A program made the position numbers and the translations under genes. Below the pieces are notes generated by a model. That model did no database searches and was not told where the DNA came from. It saw nothing but the letters and a program-made list of their open reading frames with translations. Below, piece after piece: positions 36,644-45,278 of a stretch of DNA of 59,945 nt. The DNA comes from Labrenzia sp. DG1229 (lineage in GTDB: Bacteria; Pseudomonadota; Alphaproteobacteria; Rhizobiales; Stappiaceae). The stretch is from assembly GCF_000521215.1 (NCBI RefSeq), contig NZ_KI928932.1:271316-331260 (forward strand), written 5' to 3'. The stretch's first letter is position 1; the number at the start of each line of letters is the position of its first letter.

Positions 36644-37327
36644 TTGAATATTTGTTTGCGCGTGCTGGCTGACCAGGTCCGGCTCTTGTCCTTCAGAGCC
36701 TTCGAGCCATCGCTTGCAGAGCATTGGCACATTTATCTCGGTTGGGGTCTCTTCACCACTTGGCTCGTCGGGATTGGCAGGTATTGGGATCACCCGCGTG
36801 CAGATTGGTGGCAATATGCGGGCCTCGGGTCTCTTGGATATGTTTTTGTTCTGGCGGCTATTGTCTGGGCCATTTCCGCCCCGCTCAAACCGCAGAATCT
36901 CAGCTACCGCAACATTCTGATCTTCATCACCCTGACCTCGCTGCCGGCGCTCTTCTATGCCATTCCAGTCGAGCGTTTCATGGCGCTCTCCTCGGCCCAG
37001 ACGGCAAATGTCTGGTTTCTCTTGATCGTCGCCGCCTGGCGGGTCGCTTTGTTTGCGGTCTTTCTAAGACGCGTCGGCAAACTTGGCGCAATTGCAGTTC
37101 TTGTCGCGATGCTCTTGCCGCTTGCGCTCATTGTAACGACCCTGACGCTGCTCAATCTCGAGCAAGCCGTTTTCAACATCATGGGTGGACTTCGTGATCC
37201 GACCTCCAATGATATGGCCTATGGTGTCTTGGCCTTGATCACTTTCTTCTCCGTGATCGCCACACCTGTGCTCCTCATCATGTATGCGTTTTTGTTGATA
37301 CGCATTCGGTTGAGGAAAAATTCCTGA
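36644..37327 (+). CDS. Multi-spanning membrane protein paired with a radical SAM protein
   Basis: 227 residues from a TTG at 36644, with GGAGG at 36632-36636. About six hydrophobic segments (LGWGLFTTWLVGIG, LGYVFVLAAIVWAIS, ILIFITLTSLPALFYAIP, VWFLLIVAAWRVALFAVF, AIAVLVAMLLPLALIVTTL, and a C-terminal one). No family signature recognised. The stop overlaps the radical SAM start (TGATG), so the two proteins are made together. Confidence 0.75.
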   Translation: MNICLRVLADQVRLLSFRAFEPSLAEHWHIYLGWGLFTTWLVGIGRYWDHPRADWWQYAGLGSLGYVFVLAAIVWAISAPLKPQNLSYRNILIFITLTSLPALFYAIPVERFMALSSAQTANVWFLLIVAAWRVALFAVFLRRVGKLGAIAVLVAMLLPLALIVTTLTLLNLEQAVFNIMGGLRDPTSNDMAYGVLALITFFSVIATPVLLIMYAFLLIRIRLRKNS

Positions 37328-38643
37328 TGAGGCTCGGCTTGATCGCCATGAGCGGCATTCGGGTCCAGAACACGGACCTGATGCAACTCGGCCTGACACT
37401 GCCGGGTTTTGTGGAACGCAGCAAGGTGGTTGCCTCCTTGCCCAGCCTTGCCCTATTGACGCTTGCCGGTCTGACGCCGTCCGACGTCCATGTCTGTTAC
37501 CTTGAAGTCGCAGACCTTGCCGCGTTGGACGATCTTCCGTGTGAAATTGATGCCGTTGCGATCTCAAGTTACTCCGCCCAGATCAGGGAAACCTATGCAC
37601 TTGCAGATCGCTATCGCCGGGAAGGAACCAAGGTCATCCTCGGTGGCCTGCATATCACTGCATGTCCACAGGAAGCCGGTCGGCACGCCGACGCGATTGT
37701 CCTCGGCGAGGCCGAGCCGGTCTGGCGGCAAGTCGTGCAAGACCTTAAAGATGAAGATCTAAAGCCGGTTTACGATGCCCGTTCGCTATCTTTCGATCTC
37801 CAGAATGCCCCGATGCCCGCGTTCGAATTGCTTGACTTCGAGCGCTACAACAGGCTCACGGTCCAGACCCAGCGCGGCTGTCCACTGTCCTGTGATTTCT
37901 GCGCGTCCTCTATCCGTATCTCACCGAAGTTCAAGACCAAACCGGTGGAGAAAGTCATTGCCGAAATCCACCGCATCAAGGACATCTGGGCAAAGCCGTT
38001 CATTGAGTTAGCGGACGACAACACTTTCGCCAACAAGGCCCATGCAAAGCGGTTGGTCAAGGCGCTTGCTGATGAGAAAATTCGCTGGTTCACGGAAACG
38101 GACGTCTCAGTTGCTGATGACCCTGAACTGCTTGCGATGCTACGTGACGCCGGGTGCAGCCAGTTGTTGATCGGTCTTGAAGCCACCGACAAAGCTGTTC
38201 TGGACGGCATCGAGCAGAAGACAAACTGGAAGGCCAAGCGCGCCGACACGTATCTGGAAGCAGTCCGCCGCATTCAGGAGCACGGCATCACCGTGAATGG
38301 ATGCTTTGTTCTGGGGCTCGACGGACAAACCGAGGAAAGTTTCGACGCCGTGATCAACTTTGTGAGGGAAAGTGGTCTCTACGACGTCCAGGTAACTGTC
38401 CAGACCCCATTCCCCGGAACCCCGCTCCATGACCGCTTAAAGTCAGAGGGACGGCTTATCCGTGCAGATGCCTGGGAAACCTGCACGCTTTTTGATGTCA
38501 ATTTCCAACCTGACGGCATGACAGTGGAAGAGCTTGAAAACAGGTTCAAGAACCTTGTGGCAACGCTTTACACGGACAACTTCACTCAATGGCGCCACGG
38601 TGCCTTTCGGCGGCAGATGCGCACGACAACTCGGTTCGCTTAG
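37327..38643 (+). CDS. B12-binding-domain radical SAM protein
   Basis: 438 residues. An N-terminal cobalamin-binding-like region (AISSYSAQIRETYALADRYRREGTKVILGGLHIT, about 75-120) precedes a radical SAM core with CPLSCDFC (CxxxCxxC) holding the 4Fe-4S cluster for S-adenosylmethionine cleavage. Later motifs ELADDNTF and GCFVLGLDGQTEESF fit the Elp3/MiaB-like core used by methyltransferases and cyclases of this class. Substrate unknown; it is coupled to the membrane protein upstream, suggesting lipid or envelope chemistry as one possibility. Confidence 0.88.
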   Translation: MRLGLIAMSGIRVQNTDLMQLGLTLPGFVERSKVVASLPSLALLTLAGLTPSDVHVCYLEVADLAALDDLPCEIDAVAISSYSAQIRETYALADRYRREGTKVILGGLHITACPQEAGRHADAIVLGEAEPVWRQVVQDLKDEDLKPVYDARSLSFDLQNAPMPAFELLDFERYNRLTVQTQRGCPLSCDFCASSIRISPKFKTKPVEKVIAEIHRIKDIWAKPFIELADDNTFANKAHAKRLVKALADEKIRWFTETDVSVADDPELLAMLRDAGCSQLLIGLEATDKAVLDGIEQKTNWKAKRADTYLEAVRRIQEHGITVNGCFVLGLDGQTEESFDAVINFVRESGLYDVQVTVQTPFPGTPLHDRLKSEGRLIRADAWETCTLFDVNFQPDGMTVEELENRFKNLVATLYTDNFTQWRHGAFRRQMRTTTRFA

Positions 38644-38659
38644 TGCCTTAGACTTGGCA

Positions 38660-39232
38660 TCACCCAGGCCATTCGCTCCGGATGAGATCGACACCTGCTC
38701 GTCCCGCATCCAGAATGGATTGCGCAGTATCTTTGGTTTCAGCGAGACGTGCGAGCGTCACTGTTCCGAGCATCAGCGCCAGAAGGGCGACACCTTGCCC
38801 GGTGTCAGGCCTTTCGCGCAGTTGGTCCGACGCTCTTTCCGAGGCTTGAAAACCTGCCGCCCTGGCGTCCTGCGGGCCTCTGGAAAGGTTCCCCGCAAGC
38901 GCGGCCAGCGGGCAGCCCTCGCGCCGGTTGTCGACGTGGCACATTGACAGATACGTGTCGATATAGGCCTCCCGGGCTGTTTCTCTCTCTTCATCCGAAG
39001 CAGCGTCTTCCATATCGGCAAGCGCACCATCAACCGCGCTTCGGAAAGCGGCAGCCACAAGATCATCCTTCGATTTGAAGTGCCGGTAGAAGCCACCATG
39101 GGTAAGGCCGGCTGCCTGCATGACATCTGACACGCTGGTCGTTTCCGTTCCTTTCTCGCGAAAGACCCGGGCAGCCTCGTCCAGTATCCTTTTGTGAGTT
39201 TTACGTTTTTCAGCTTCAGACATTCTTGGCAT
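38660..39232 (-). CDS. TetR family transcriptional regulator
   Basis: 190 residues. The N-terminal helix-turn-helix is EAARVFREKGTETTSVSDVMQAAGLTHGGFYRHFKSKDDLVAAAF, a standard TetR DNA-binding domain. The C-terminal part resembles the TetR_C group with a CP in NRREGCPLAAL. It is divergent from the NmrA-like gene, and two identical-geometry dyad sites lie between them, so it most likely represses that gene and itself. Confidence 0.9.
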   Translation of the reverse strand: MPRMSEAEKRKTHKRILDEAARVFREKGTETTSVSDVMQAAGLTHGGFYRHFKSKDDLVAAAFRSAVDGALADMEDAASDEERETAREAYIDTYLSMCHVDNRREGCPLAALAGNLSRGPQDARAAGFQASERASDQLRERPDTGQGVALLALMLGTVTLARLAETKDTAQSILDAGRAGVDLIRSEWPG

Positions 39233-39253
39233 CGTGCCGTCTTTCTTCGGGGC

Positions 39254-39308
39254 TTGACAATTTAGATTTTGTCTATCATCTATATTTTTAGATTACAACT
39301 ATCATCTA
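39254..39308. promoter_or_regulatory. Twin TetR-type operators and -35 element
   Basis: TAGAT-N10-ATCTA occurs twice, at 39263-39282 and 39289-39308, exactly 26 bp apart, each including CTATCATCTA. A TTGACA (39254-39259) lies beside the first. The geometry fits TetR dimers covering the divergent promoters of the regulator and the NmrA-like gene. Confidence 0.75.
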
Positions 39309-39318
39309 AAGGTGATGC

Positions 39319-40425
39319 GTGACATTGAAACCGAAAATTCTCGTGACCAGCGCAGCAGGCAAAACCGGTCTGCCTGTTGTCTTGCAACTGCTTGAAAGGG
39401 GCCTTCCCGTCAGGGCCTTCGTCAGAAGGCGAGACAAACGCTCGGAGCTTCTGGAGCGTGCGGGCGCTGAAATCTTCATCGGCAATCAATATGCGCTCGC
39501 GGACATGCGCACGGCCATGGAAAACGTGCAAAGGGCCTATCAATGCGCACCAACGGCGCCGAACGGCTTGCACTTCAACGCCGTCTTCACCGTGGCGGCA
39601 AACGAAACCAGCCTTGAACATGTCGTAACGCTCGGTCAATGGCTCACGTCGGTCAACCACCCGTCGCTGTTCACGCGCGAGGTCTACCTCTCCGATGCCC
39701 TGATCCGCCTGTCGTCCGGCATGAGTGTTACTTCGGTCAATCCCGGATGGTTCGCCGACAACTACCTGATGGTCATCGACATGGCGGCACATCTGGGCCT
39801 TTTCACAATGCCGCTGGGACCGGGTGATGAGCGGAAAAACGCACCTCCTTCAAACGAGGACATCGCCAGCGTCGCTGTCGCAGCCCTGGTCGATCCTGAG
39901 ACCCATGCAGGCATGAACTACCGTCCGACCGGGCCGGAACTTCTGTCCCCCAACGAGATCGCCGAAGCGATGGGGCGAGCCCTTGGACGTCGCGTGAGAT
40001 ACATGGATATTTCAGAAAAGATGATGACCAAGGCACTGCGCGCCCTGCCGCCGTCCAACTACTCGCAAGCTGCCGTCTCCCAGCTCGCGATCTATGCGGA
40101 GGAATATCGACGGGGCAGCTTCGCGGTGAACGCACCGACACAGGACGTACACCTTGTCGGAGGCCGTGTGCCGGAAGAGTTCGAAAGCATCGTCCGCAGG
40201 CTGGTCGCCACCCGCCCCGAACTTCAAGCCAGCCTTGCGGCAAGCGCCCGCGCGCTGGCCGGTTTCCTCAAAATCGTACTGACGCCTGCACTTGATCTCG
40301 AGCGCGTGCAGTCGGCGCGGGACTATGTTCGGATCGCAAATCCGAGATTCAGCCAGCAGACACCCGATTGGGTCGCGACCCATGCCGGTCAATCGGCACA
40401 GTCAACGGCAGCCAAGGTTGCCTGA
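39319..40425 (+). CDS. NmrA-like NAD(P)-binding protein
   Basis: 368 residues from a GTG at 39319. The N-terminus ILVTSAAGKTGLPVVLQLLERGLPVRAFVRR is a Rossmann NAD(P)-binding motif of the NmrA/atypical short-chain dehydrogenase group (GxxGxxG-like AAGKTG). The catalytic Tyr-Lys pair is not apparent. A C-terminal extension of about 70 residues is unusual for the family. Divergent from and likely controlled by the TetR protein; a quinone or redox sensor/reductase role is possible. Confidence 0.82.
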   Translation: MTLKPKILVTSAAGKTGLPVVLQLLERGLPVRAFVRRRDKRSELLERAGAEIFIGNQYALADMRTAMENVQRAYQCAPTAPNGLHFNAVFTVAANETSLEHVVTLGQWLTSVNHPSLFTREVYLSDALIRLSSGMSVTSVNPGWFADNYLMVIDMAAHLGLFTMPLGPGDERKNAPPSNEDIASVAVAALVDPETHAGMNYRPTGPELLSPNEIAEAMGRALGRRVRYMDISEKMMTKALRALPPSNYSQAAVSQLAIYAEEYRRGSFAVNAPTQDVHLVGGRVPEEFESIVRRLVATRPELQASLAASARALAGFLKIVLTPALDLERVQSARDYVRIANPRFSQQTPDWVATHAGQSAQSTAAKVA

Positions 40426-40450
40426 CGGCCAGACGAAAGCAGGAAAAATC

Positions 40451-41017
40451 ATGAGTAACAATTCTCTTCTTCTTGAACGGAACGACCGCTTCGCGGAAAC
40501 GTTCTCATCCGCCGACCTCCCTATACTGCCAAAACTTGGCACCCTCGTTTTGACGTGCATCGATGCCCGTGTCGATCCCGCTCATGTGCTTGGCCTGGAG
40601 CTCGGGGATGCCGTGGTCCTGCGCAACAATGGCGGGCGCGTGACAAAGAACGTGATCAACGAGATCGCCACTCTCGCCTTCATGGTTGCGAAGATGGCAC
40701 CAGATCGAGACCCGGCTTTCCATGTCGTCCTGATGCAGCACACACAATGTGGCGCACAAAATTTCGCCAATCCTGATTTCCGGGATGCACTTCGCGACAA
40801 ACTCGGAATCGATGTCTCCGACTATGCGATCACGGATCAGGAAACGGATCTCTTGCGTGACATCGAACGGCTGCGCGATGCAGCCGAAATCCCCGGCCAC
40901 TTGACCGTCTCGGCACTCCTCTATGATGTCAAATCGGGTCAGGTCAGGGAAATAGCTCCTCCGCGCGAACTCGCGCGGTTGCGCGAGCCGCTTGAAAACG
41001 AGAATGCCGGTGGTTAG
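40451..41017 (+). CDS. Beta-carbonic anhydrase family protein
   Basis: 188 residues from ATG 40451, with AGGAAA upstream. TCIDARVDP holds the Cys and the Asp-Arg dyad, RNNGGRV follows, and MQHTQCG gives the His and second Cys zinc ligands. So Zn and active-site residues are complete. It hydrates CO2 to bicarbonate, unless specialised for CS2-like substrates. It lies 25 nt after the NmrA-like gene and may be in the same TetR-controlled unit. Confidence 0.88.
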   Translation: MSNNSLLLERNDRFAETFSSADLPILPKLGTLVLTCIDARVDPAHVLGLELGDAVVLRNNGGRVTKNVINEIATLAFMVAKMAPDRDPAFHVVLMQHTQCGAQNFANPDFRDALRDKLGIDVSDYAITDQETDLLRDIERLRDAAEIPGHLTVSALLYDVKSGQVREIAPPRELARLREPLENENAGG

Positions 41018-41124
41018 ACCCTGTCAGAATTCCTGGGACCCGGACCCGGCCATGGCAGCAGCAAAATGCTTCTTCTATTGGCAGTGTCCGGAAACAGGAC
41101 CCGACAGCCGCTCGGCCGGCACAC

Positions 41125-42699
41125 CTATTGGCAACCGCCTTCGGCCCAGACTTGCAGCAATTGTTTGAAGACGCCCCCGAACGGGTGATCTTTTGAAAGT
41201 GCCCGCGTTTTGTCGTCCACATAAGTCTTGGCCTGGGTGCACAGGTTGGCCTGTTCCCATTGATGGCAGGAGGCACACGTCTTGTCTTTCCAGGCAGCCT
41301 CCGGAAGTCCTTCAATCGGCGGGAACTGCGGGCTCGCCGAGATCAGGTCCGAAATGCTCCGGGTGGCCAGTTCCGGACCGCCCGCGCCAAGAGGTTTGTT
41401 GAATGCAACGACATTCGGAAGTGCGCCCTCCCCGTCCTGGGACGATGGCTTGGGCTCAACGGCAACGGCAACGGGTGGCTCGGAAATCGGGTCCGTTCGC
41501 GGTTCGTTTTGCTGGATCGTCTGAAGCTCCAGCCGGGCCAGTTCGGCAAAGTGCCCGTCTGGGAAGGCATCCAGATAAATCTTGTACGCGTCTTCCGTTC
41601 CCGCTCGCCGCGCTTCCTCGATCAGCTCGCGTTCAGCGTCGCTGGGATCCACCGACACAGGTTCCTTTGCAGGGGTCGGAGCAACGTCTGTGCTCACCGT
41701 TTCCTTGACTTCCGCAGAAACAAGGTCCTGCAGGAGCTTGCGCGCGACACCTGCAAATCGACTGTCCGGGTTGGCGCGAAGATAGAGCATGACCTGGATC
41801 GGATCCTTGCTCAACTTCACGGTCTCCCAAAGCTGACGCTCCTGGATCTCCGCGGGAGACGGCATGACCGCAGGAACGAACTGAAAGTTCACGGTCATGG
41901 ACGATGTGTCCCAAGGCGTCTGGATGCCGTTGGTTGCATCAAGAACATCCCGCCGGACATTCTTGAACAGCGCCTCGATCGGAACACCGGGTGTCGCCAT
42001 CCGCCGTGCGAGAGAGCCGGTAAAGGGACTGTTGTTTTCCGATCCATCCAGGGCGACTTCTCCGGGGCCTGTGGAATAGGCAAGAAAGGTTCCCCGAGGG
42101 GCTTTCATTTCGGCAAGACCGTTTTCATTCAGGTCTGGAATTGAGACGAAAGGATTGTCCCGGCAGGCATCAAGAATGACGATATTGGTCTTGTTGTTCG
42201 CCGAAAACATCTGCCGGAGCAATGCCTGCGCGGGCACACCGACCAGGCTGAGATCAGCCGCATCCATGAGATTTATGTCAACGGGGAGCAGAAAATTGGC
42301 ACCGAAGGACTGCACCCCATGCCCCGCGTAATAAAACAGGCCGGTCGCATCGTCATCCGCTTCCCGCAACCTGCGGCCGAAATCCGAGATGGCCTTGATC
42401 AAGGTATCGCGCGTCGCATCCGTGACCAGCATTACCTCAAAGCCCACCCCTTCCAGCGAAGCGGCCATCAGTTCCGCGTCGTTCACAGGGTTGTCCAGCG
42501 GAGCGACATTGGTATAGGAGCCGTTCCCGACAACAAGCGCCAGGCGAAGCGGTTCCTCTGAATCGCTTTCATCGGCCTGAACCTGCGTAAACAGGAACAG
42601 CACAGGCAGGACGATTGCCAAAAGCCGGCAGAATTTGAACCTAGTCGACAACGATAAACTCGATACGGCGGTTGCGGCGCTTGCCGTCAGGTGTGTCAT
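41125..42699 (-). CDS. Exported caspase-like (peptidase C14) protein with C-terminal heme-c motif
   Basis: 524 residues. After an export signal (LLAIVLPVLFLFTQVQA) comes a caspase-like domain with LALVVGNGSYTNVAPLDNPVNDAE, catalytic His127 in YYAGHG and Cys179 in DACRDN. A Pro/Glu-rich linker leads to a C-terminal end with CASCHQWE (Cys475-His479), a possible heme-c site, and further cysteines. It overlaps the OmpA-like gene upstream by 59 nt from this start; a TTG at 42651 would cut the overlap to 8-11 nt and keep the signal. Confidence 0.85.
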   Translation of the reverse strand: MTHLTASAATAVSSLSLSTRFKFCRLLAIVLPVLFLFTQVQADESDSEEPLRLALVVGNGSYTNVAPLDNPVNDAELMAASLEGVGFEVMLVTDATRDTLIKAISDFGRRLREADDDATGLFYYAGHGVQSFGANFLLPVDINLMDAADLSLVGVPAQALLRQMFSANNKTNIVILDACRDNPFVSIPDLNENGLAEMKAPRGTFLAYSTGPGEVALDGSENNSPFTGSLARRMATPGVPIEALFKNVRRDVLDATNGIQTPWDTSSMTVNFQFVPAVMPSPAEIQERQLWETVKLSKDPIQVMLYLRANPDSRFAGVARKLLQDLVSAEVKETVSTDVAPTPAKEPVSVDPSDAERELIEEARRAGTEDAYKIYLDAFPDGHFAELARLELQTIQQNEPRTDPISEPPVAVAVEPKPSSQDGEGALPNVVAFNKPLGAGGPELATRSISDLISASPQFPPIEGLPEAAWKDKTCASCHQWEQANLCTQAKTYVDDKTRALSKDHPFGGVFKQLLQVWAEGGCQ

Positions 42700-43699
42700 T
42701 CGGCGCTATCGGACTGGCTTCTCCATACCCGACACTCGTGATCCTGTTACCAGATACCTTCTTTCCATAAAGATAATTTTCAACCGAAGCGGCCCTGCGT
42801 TCGGACAAACGCTTGTTGGCATCTGCGCCACCATCGCTGTCTGTATGGCCGCCGACTTCTATCTTCAGGTCCGGGCAGCGAAGGATGATATCGACCAGAC
42901 TGTCAAGCAGCGGTTCGCTGCGCTTGTCGAGACTGGCGCTGCCACTGGCAAAATAGATATTGTCGGTGCGCGAGAGGATCTCGAACCGGCCCTTGCAGGC
43001 TTTCTCGTCCAGATTGCCTTCCGGTTCAATTGCGGTGGCCGCCGCCTGCTGCTTTTCAGGCGCGGTCTCCTGCGCAACCTGCTGGCCTGAATTCTTGGAG
43101 AACAGGAAATCGAAGGTCACGGTGGCTGAGGGCACAATCGCGACATTCGCGGCTTCTTCGAGTTTCTTGATACCGCCTTGCAGATTGAAGTCGGAAGCTG
43201 CGACGGAAACCGGCGCTGTCGACGAAACCGCAACGATCTCGTCTCCGACAAGAGTAACGGCCACTTCCGTTTCAAGCGTCTTGGTCACCCCGTGAAGCTG
43301 TAGCTCGAAGGCAAGCGGAATGACTTTTCTTCGGCGCGTCGGCAGGTCGGCCAAGACCGAGGGATCTATCTGTGCAGTGATCACAGCTTCGGGAAACTCA
43401 AACGTTTCAAAGAACAGAAAACGCATCCGCACGTTTCTGAGGTCGATTTTCGTATCGACGGAGTCCAGGAAAATACGGATCTGCGCCTTTCCATCCGGAT
43501 CGATCTGACCATCGAGTTGAACGAAACCGCTCGACTCGACCTTTGTTAGGTTCTTGACCGATTGAAACCGAATGGTGGACGCCTCGGGTTGAAGGGTCCA
43601 TCCCGGTCCAAGACCGCTGTTTTGTGCGCTCGCAACCTGCGGCGAGAGAACAAGACACGCGAAACACAGGAAAGAAAAAACTACCCGCGAGACCGTCAT
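42641..43699 (-). CDS. YceI-OmpA fusion envelope protein
   Basis: 352 residues from ATG 43699, with GAGGGGAA upstream; the earlier TTG at 43720 is weaker. Export signal, then a YceI-like lipocalin-type barrel (residues about 20-205: WTLQPEASTIRFQSVKNLTKVESSGF), a Gln/Ala-rich linker and an OmpA C-terminal domain (FASGSASLDKRSEPLLDSLVDII ... GHTDSDGGADANKRLSERRA) that binds peptidoglycan. YceI proteins bind amphiphiles such as isoprenoid quinones. It is cotranscribed with the caspase-like gene. Confidence 0.87.
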   Translation of the reverse strand: MTVSRVVFSFLCFACLVLSPQVASAQNSGLGPGWTLQPEASTIRFQSVKNLTKVESSGFVQLDGQIDPDGKAQIRIFLDSVDTKIDLRNVRMRFLFFETFEFPEAVITAQIDPSVLADLPTRRRKVIPLAFELQLHGVTKTLETEVAVTLVGDEIVAVSSTAPVSVAASDFNLQGGIKKLEEAANVAIVPSATVTFDFLFSKNSGQQVAQETAPEKQQAAATAIEPEGNLDEKACKGRFEILSRTDNIYFASGSASLDKRSEPLLDSLVDIILRCPDLKIEVGGHTDSDGGADANKRLSERRAASVENYLYGKKVSGNRITSVGYGEASPIAPNDTPDGKRRNRRIEFIVVD

Positions 43700-43871
43700 T
43701 GTCAGTTCCCCTCGTGTCAATCAGGCGTTGGCCATTACATTAGTAGGTCATTCCTTACGTTACTCTTACAGCCTTCCGGGAACCATGCAACGCCCTGCAC
43801 GGGCGATCCGCGAACGCCGGCGCAAAAGCGCAGTTCCAGGAACAGTTTTCCCACAGGTCCCTGGTGACGGT

Positions 43872-45035
43872 TCAGATCGTCCCCAGCTGTGCCTTGTCGA
43901 ATATTTCAAGGGCGCCGTCCTTGGTCAATTCGACGGGATTGCCGCCAGCCGTCGGATCGACGATCGCCATCTCCGCGATCAGATCGCGTTTGCCACCGTC
44001 GACATTCAATCCTGACAAAGTGTGCGGGACGTCAAGATCATCGCGCAGTTTCAGGACAGCCTCAAGCACTCCCTGATATCCTCCGCCAATGCCCAGAAAG
44101 CCCGCAAGGCGTTCAAATTTCTGTTCTATGGCCACCTTGTTGAACTGCATCACGTAAGGCATGAACACCGCGTTGGTCATGCCATGGTGCGTGTCGTAAA
44201 GCGCACCGACCGGATGGGACAGGGAGTGGATTGCGCCAAGCCCTTTCTGGAAGGCGACGGCACCCATGGCGGCCGCACTCATCAGGTGCCCGCGAGCTTC
44301 CAGATCGGATCCGTCAGCCGCGACCCTCGGCAAATTCTCCAGGACAAGTCTCACGCCTTCAAGCGCGATGCCTTCGGACATCGGGTGGTACATCGGCGCC
44401 GAGTAGGCTTCAAGGCAATGCGCAAGCGCATCCATGCCTGTGCCGACAGTGATGAAGCGCGGCATCCCGACGGTCAGTTCCGGATCACAGATCACGATTT
44501 CCGGAAGCATCTTCGGATGGAAGATCACTTTCTTGGTGTGGGTCGCCTCGTTGGTGACGACACCCGCCCGTCCGACTTCGGAACCTGTGCCTGCGGTTGT
44601 CGGGACTGCAACGATAGGTGCGATACCGTCCGGGTCGGCGCGGGTCCACCAGTCACCGATGTCCTCGAAGTCCCAGATCGGGCGGGACTGCCCGGACATG
44701 AATGCGATCAACTTGCCGGCGTCCAGTCCGGATCCCCCGCCGAAGGCAATTACGCCATCATGGCCGCCGGATGTGAACGCTTCAACGCCTGCGGAAATGT
44801 TGCTGTCGACCGGGTTCGGCTTGACGTCGGAAAAGACGGCAGCCGTCAGGCCTGCGGCTTGCAGGCTGGCGATCGCGTCCGCCACCATCGGCAGGCGGGC
44901 AAGTCCGGGATCGGTCACAAGCAGCGGGTTCGACATACCGGTCGCCTTGACAGCGTCGGGCAGTTCCTTGATGCGGCCAACCCCGAAACGCACGGAAGTT
45001 GGATAAGACCAGTTGACGGAAGGAAGTGAGCTCAT
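43872..45035 (-). CDS. Iron-containing alcohol dehydrogenase
   Basis: 387 residues from ATG 45035. NAD-binding GGGSGLDAGK and PTTAGTGSEVGRAGV are standard for the family. Metal ligands fit DALAHCLEAY and HSLSHPVGALYDTHHG. It oxidises a primary alcohol to an aldehyde, or the reverse. It follows an aldehyde dehydrogenase gene in the same direction, so the two probably act in series in the RpiR-linked catabolic cluster. Confidence 0.92.
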   Translation of the reverse strand: MSSLPSVNWSYPTSVRFGVGRIKELPDAVKATGMSNPLLVTDPGLARLPMVADAIASLQAAGLTAAVFSDVKPNPVDSNISAGVEAFTSGGHDGVIAFGGGSGLDAGKLIAFMSGQSRPIWDFEDIGDWWTRADPDGIAPIVAVPTTAGTGSEVGRAGVVTNEATHTKKVIFHPKMLPEIVICDPELTVGMPRFITVGTGMDALAHCLEAYSAPMYHPMSEGIALEGVRLVLENLPRVAADGSDLEARGHLMSAAAMGAVAFQKGLGAIHSLSHPVGALYDTHHGMTNAVFMPYVMQFNKVAIEQKFERLAGFLGIGGGYQGVLEAVLKLRDDLDVPHTLSGLNVDGGKRDLIAEMAIVDPTAGGNPVELTKDGALEIFDKAQLGTI

Positions 45036-45122
45036 GGGTGTCTCGTAGATTTTGTGATTTTCGACATGCGCTGAATGGCAACGCCCGGGCGAACCGTATC
45101 CCGACAACGTTTCCCCGTTTGC

Positions 45123-45237
45123 TTGTCACCCCCGCCGTAGCGGGAGCCCGGTAACCCATTGGTCAATTCACAACGACCTATTGTCTCTATCGAGTACCGG
45201 ATCCCGGCCTTCCACTTCAAAACGGCCGGGATGACAA
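45123..45237. repeat. Second copy of the dispersed TTGTCA...TGACAA repeat
   Basis: Begins TTGTCACCCCCG and ends CGGCCGGGATGACAA, with internal GGATCCCGGCC. It shares its ends with the copy at 2975-3086 and lies between the alcohol and aldehyde dehydrogenase genes. Confidence 0.6.
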
Positions 45238-45278
45238 ACTGGCGAGTCATTATGCGCCCTGGCTAGTGTTTCTCTGCG

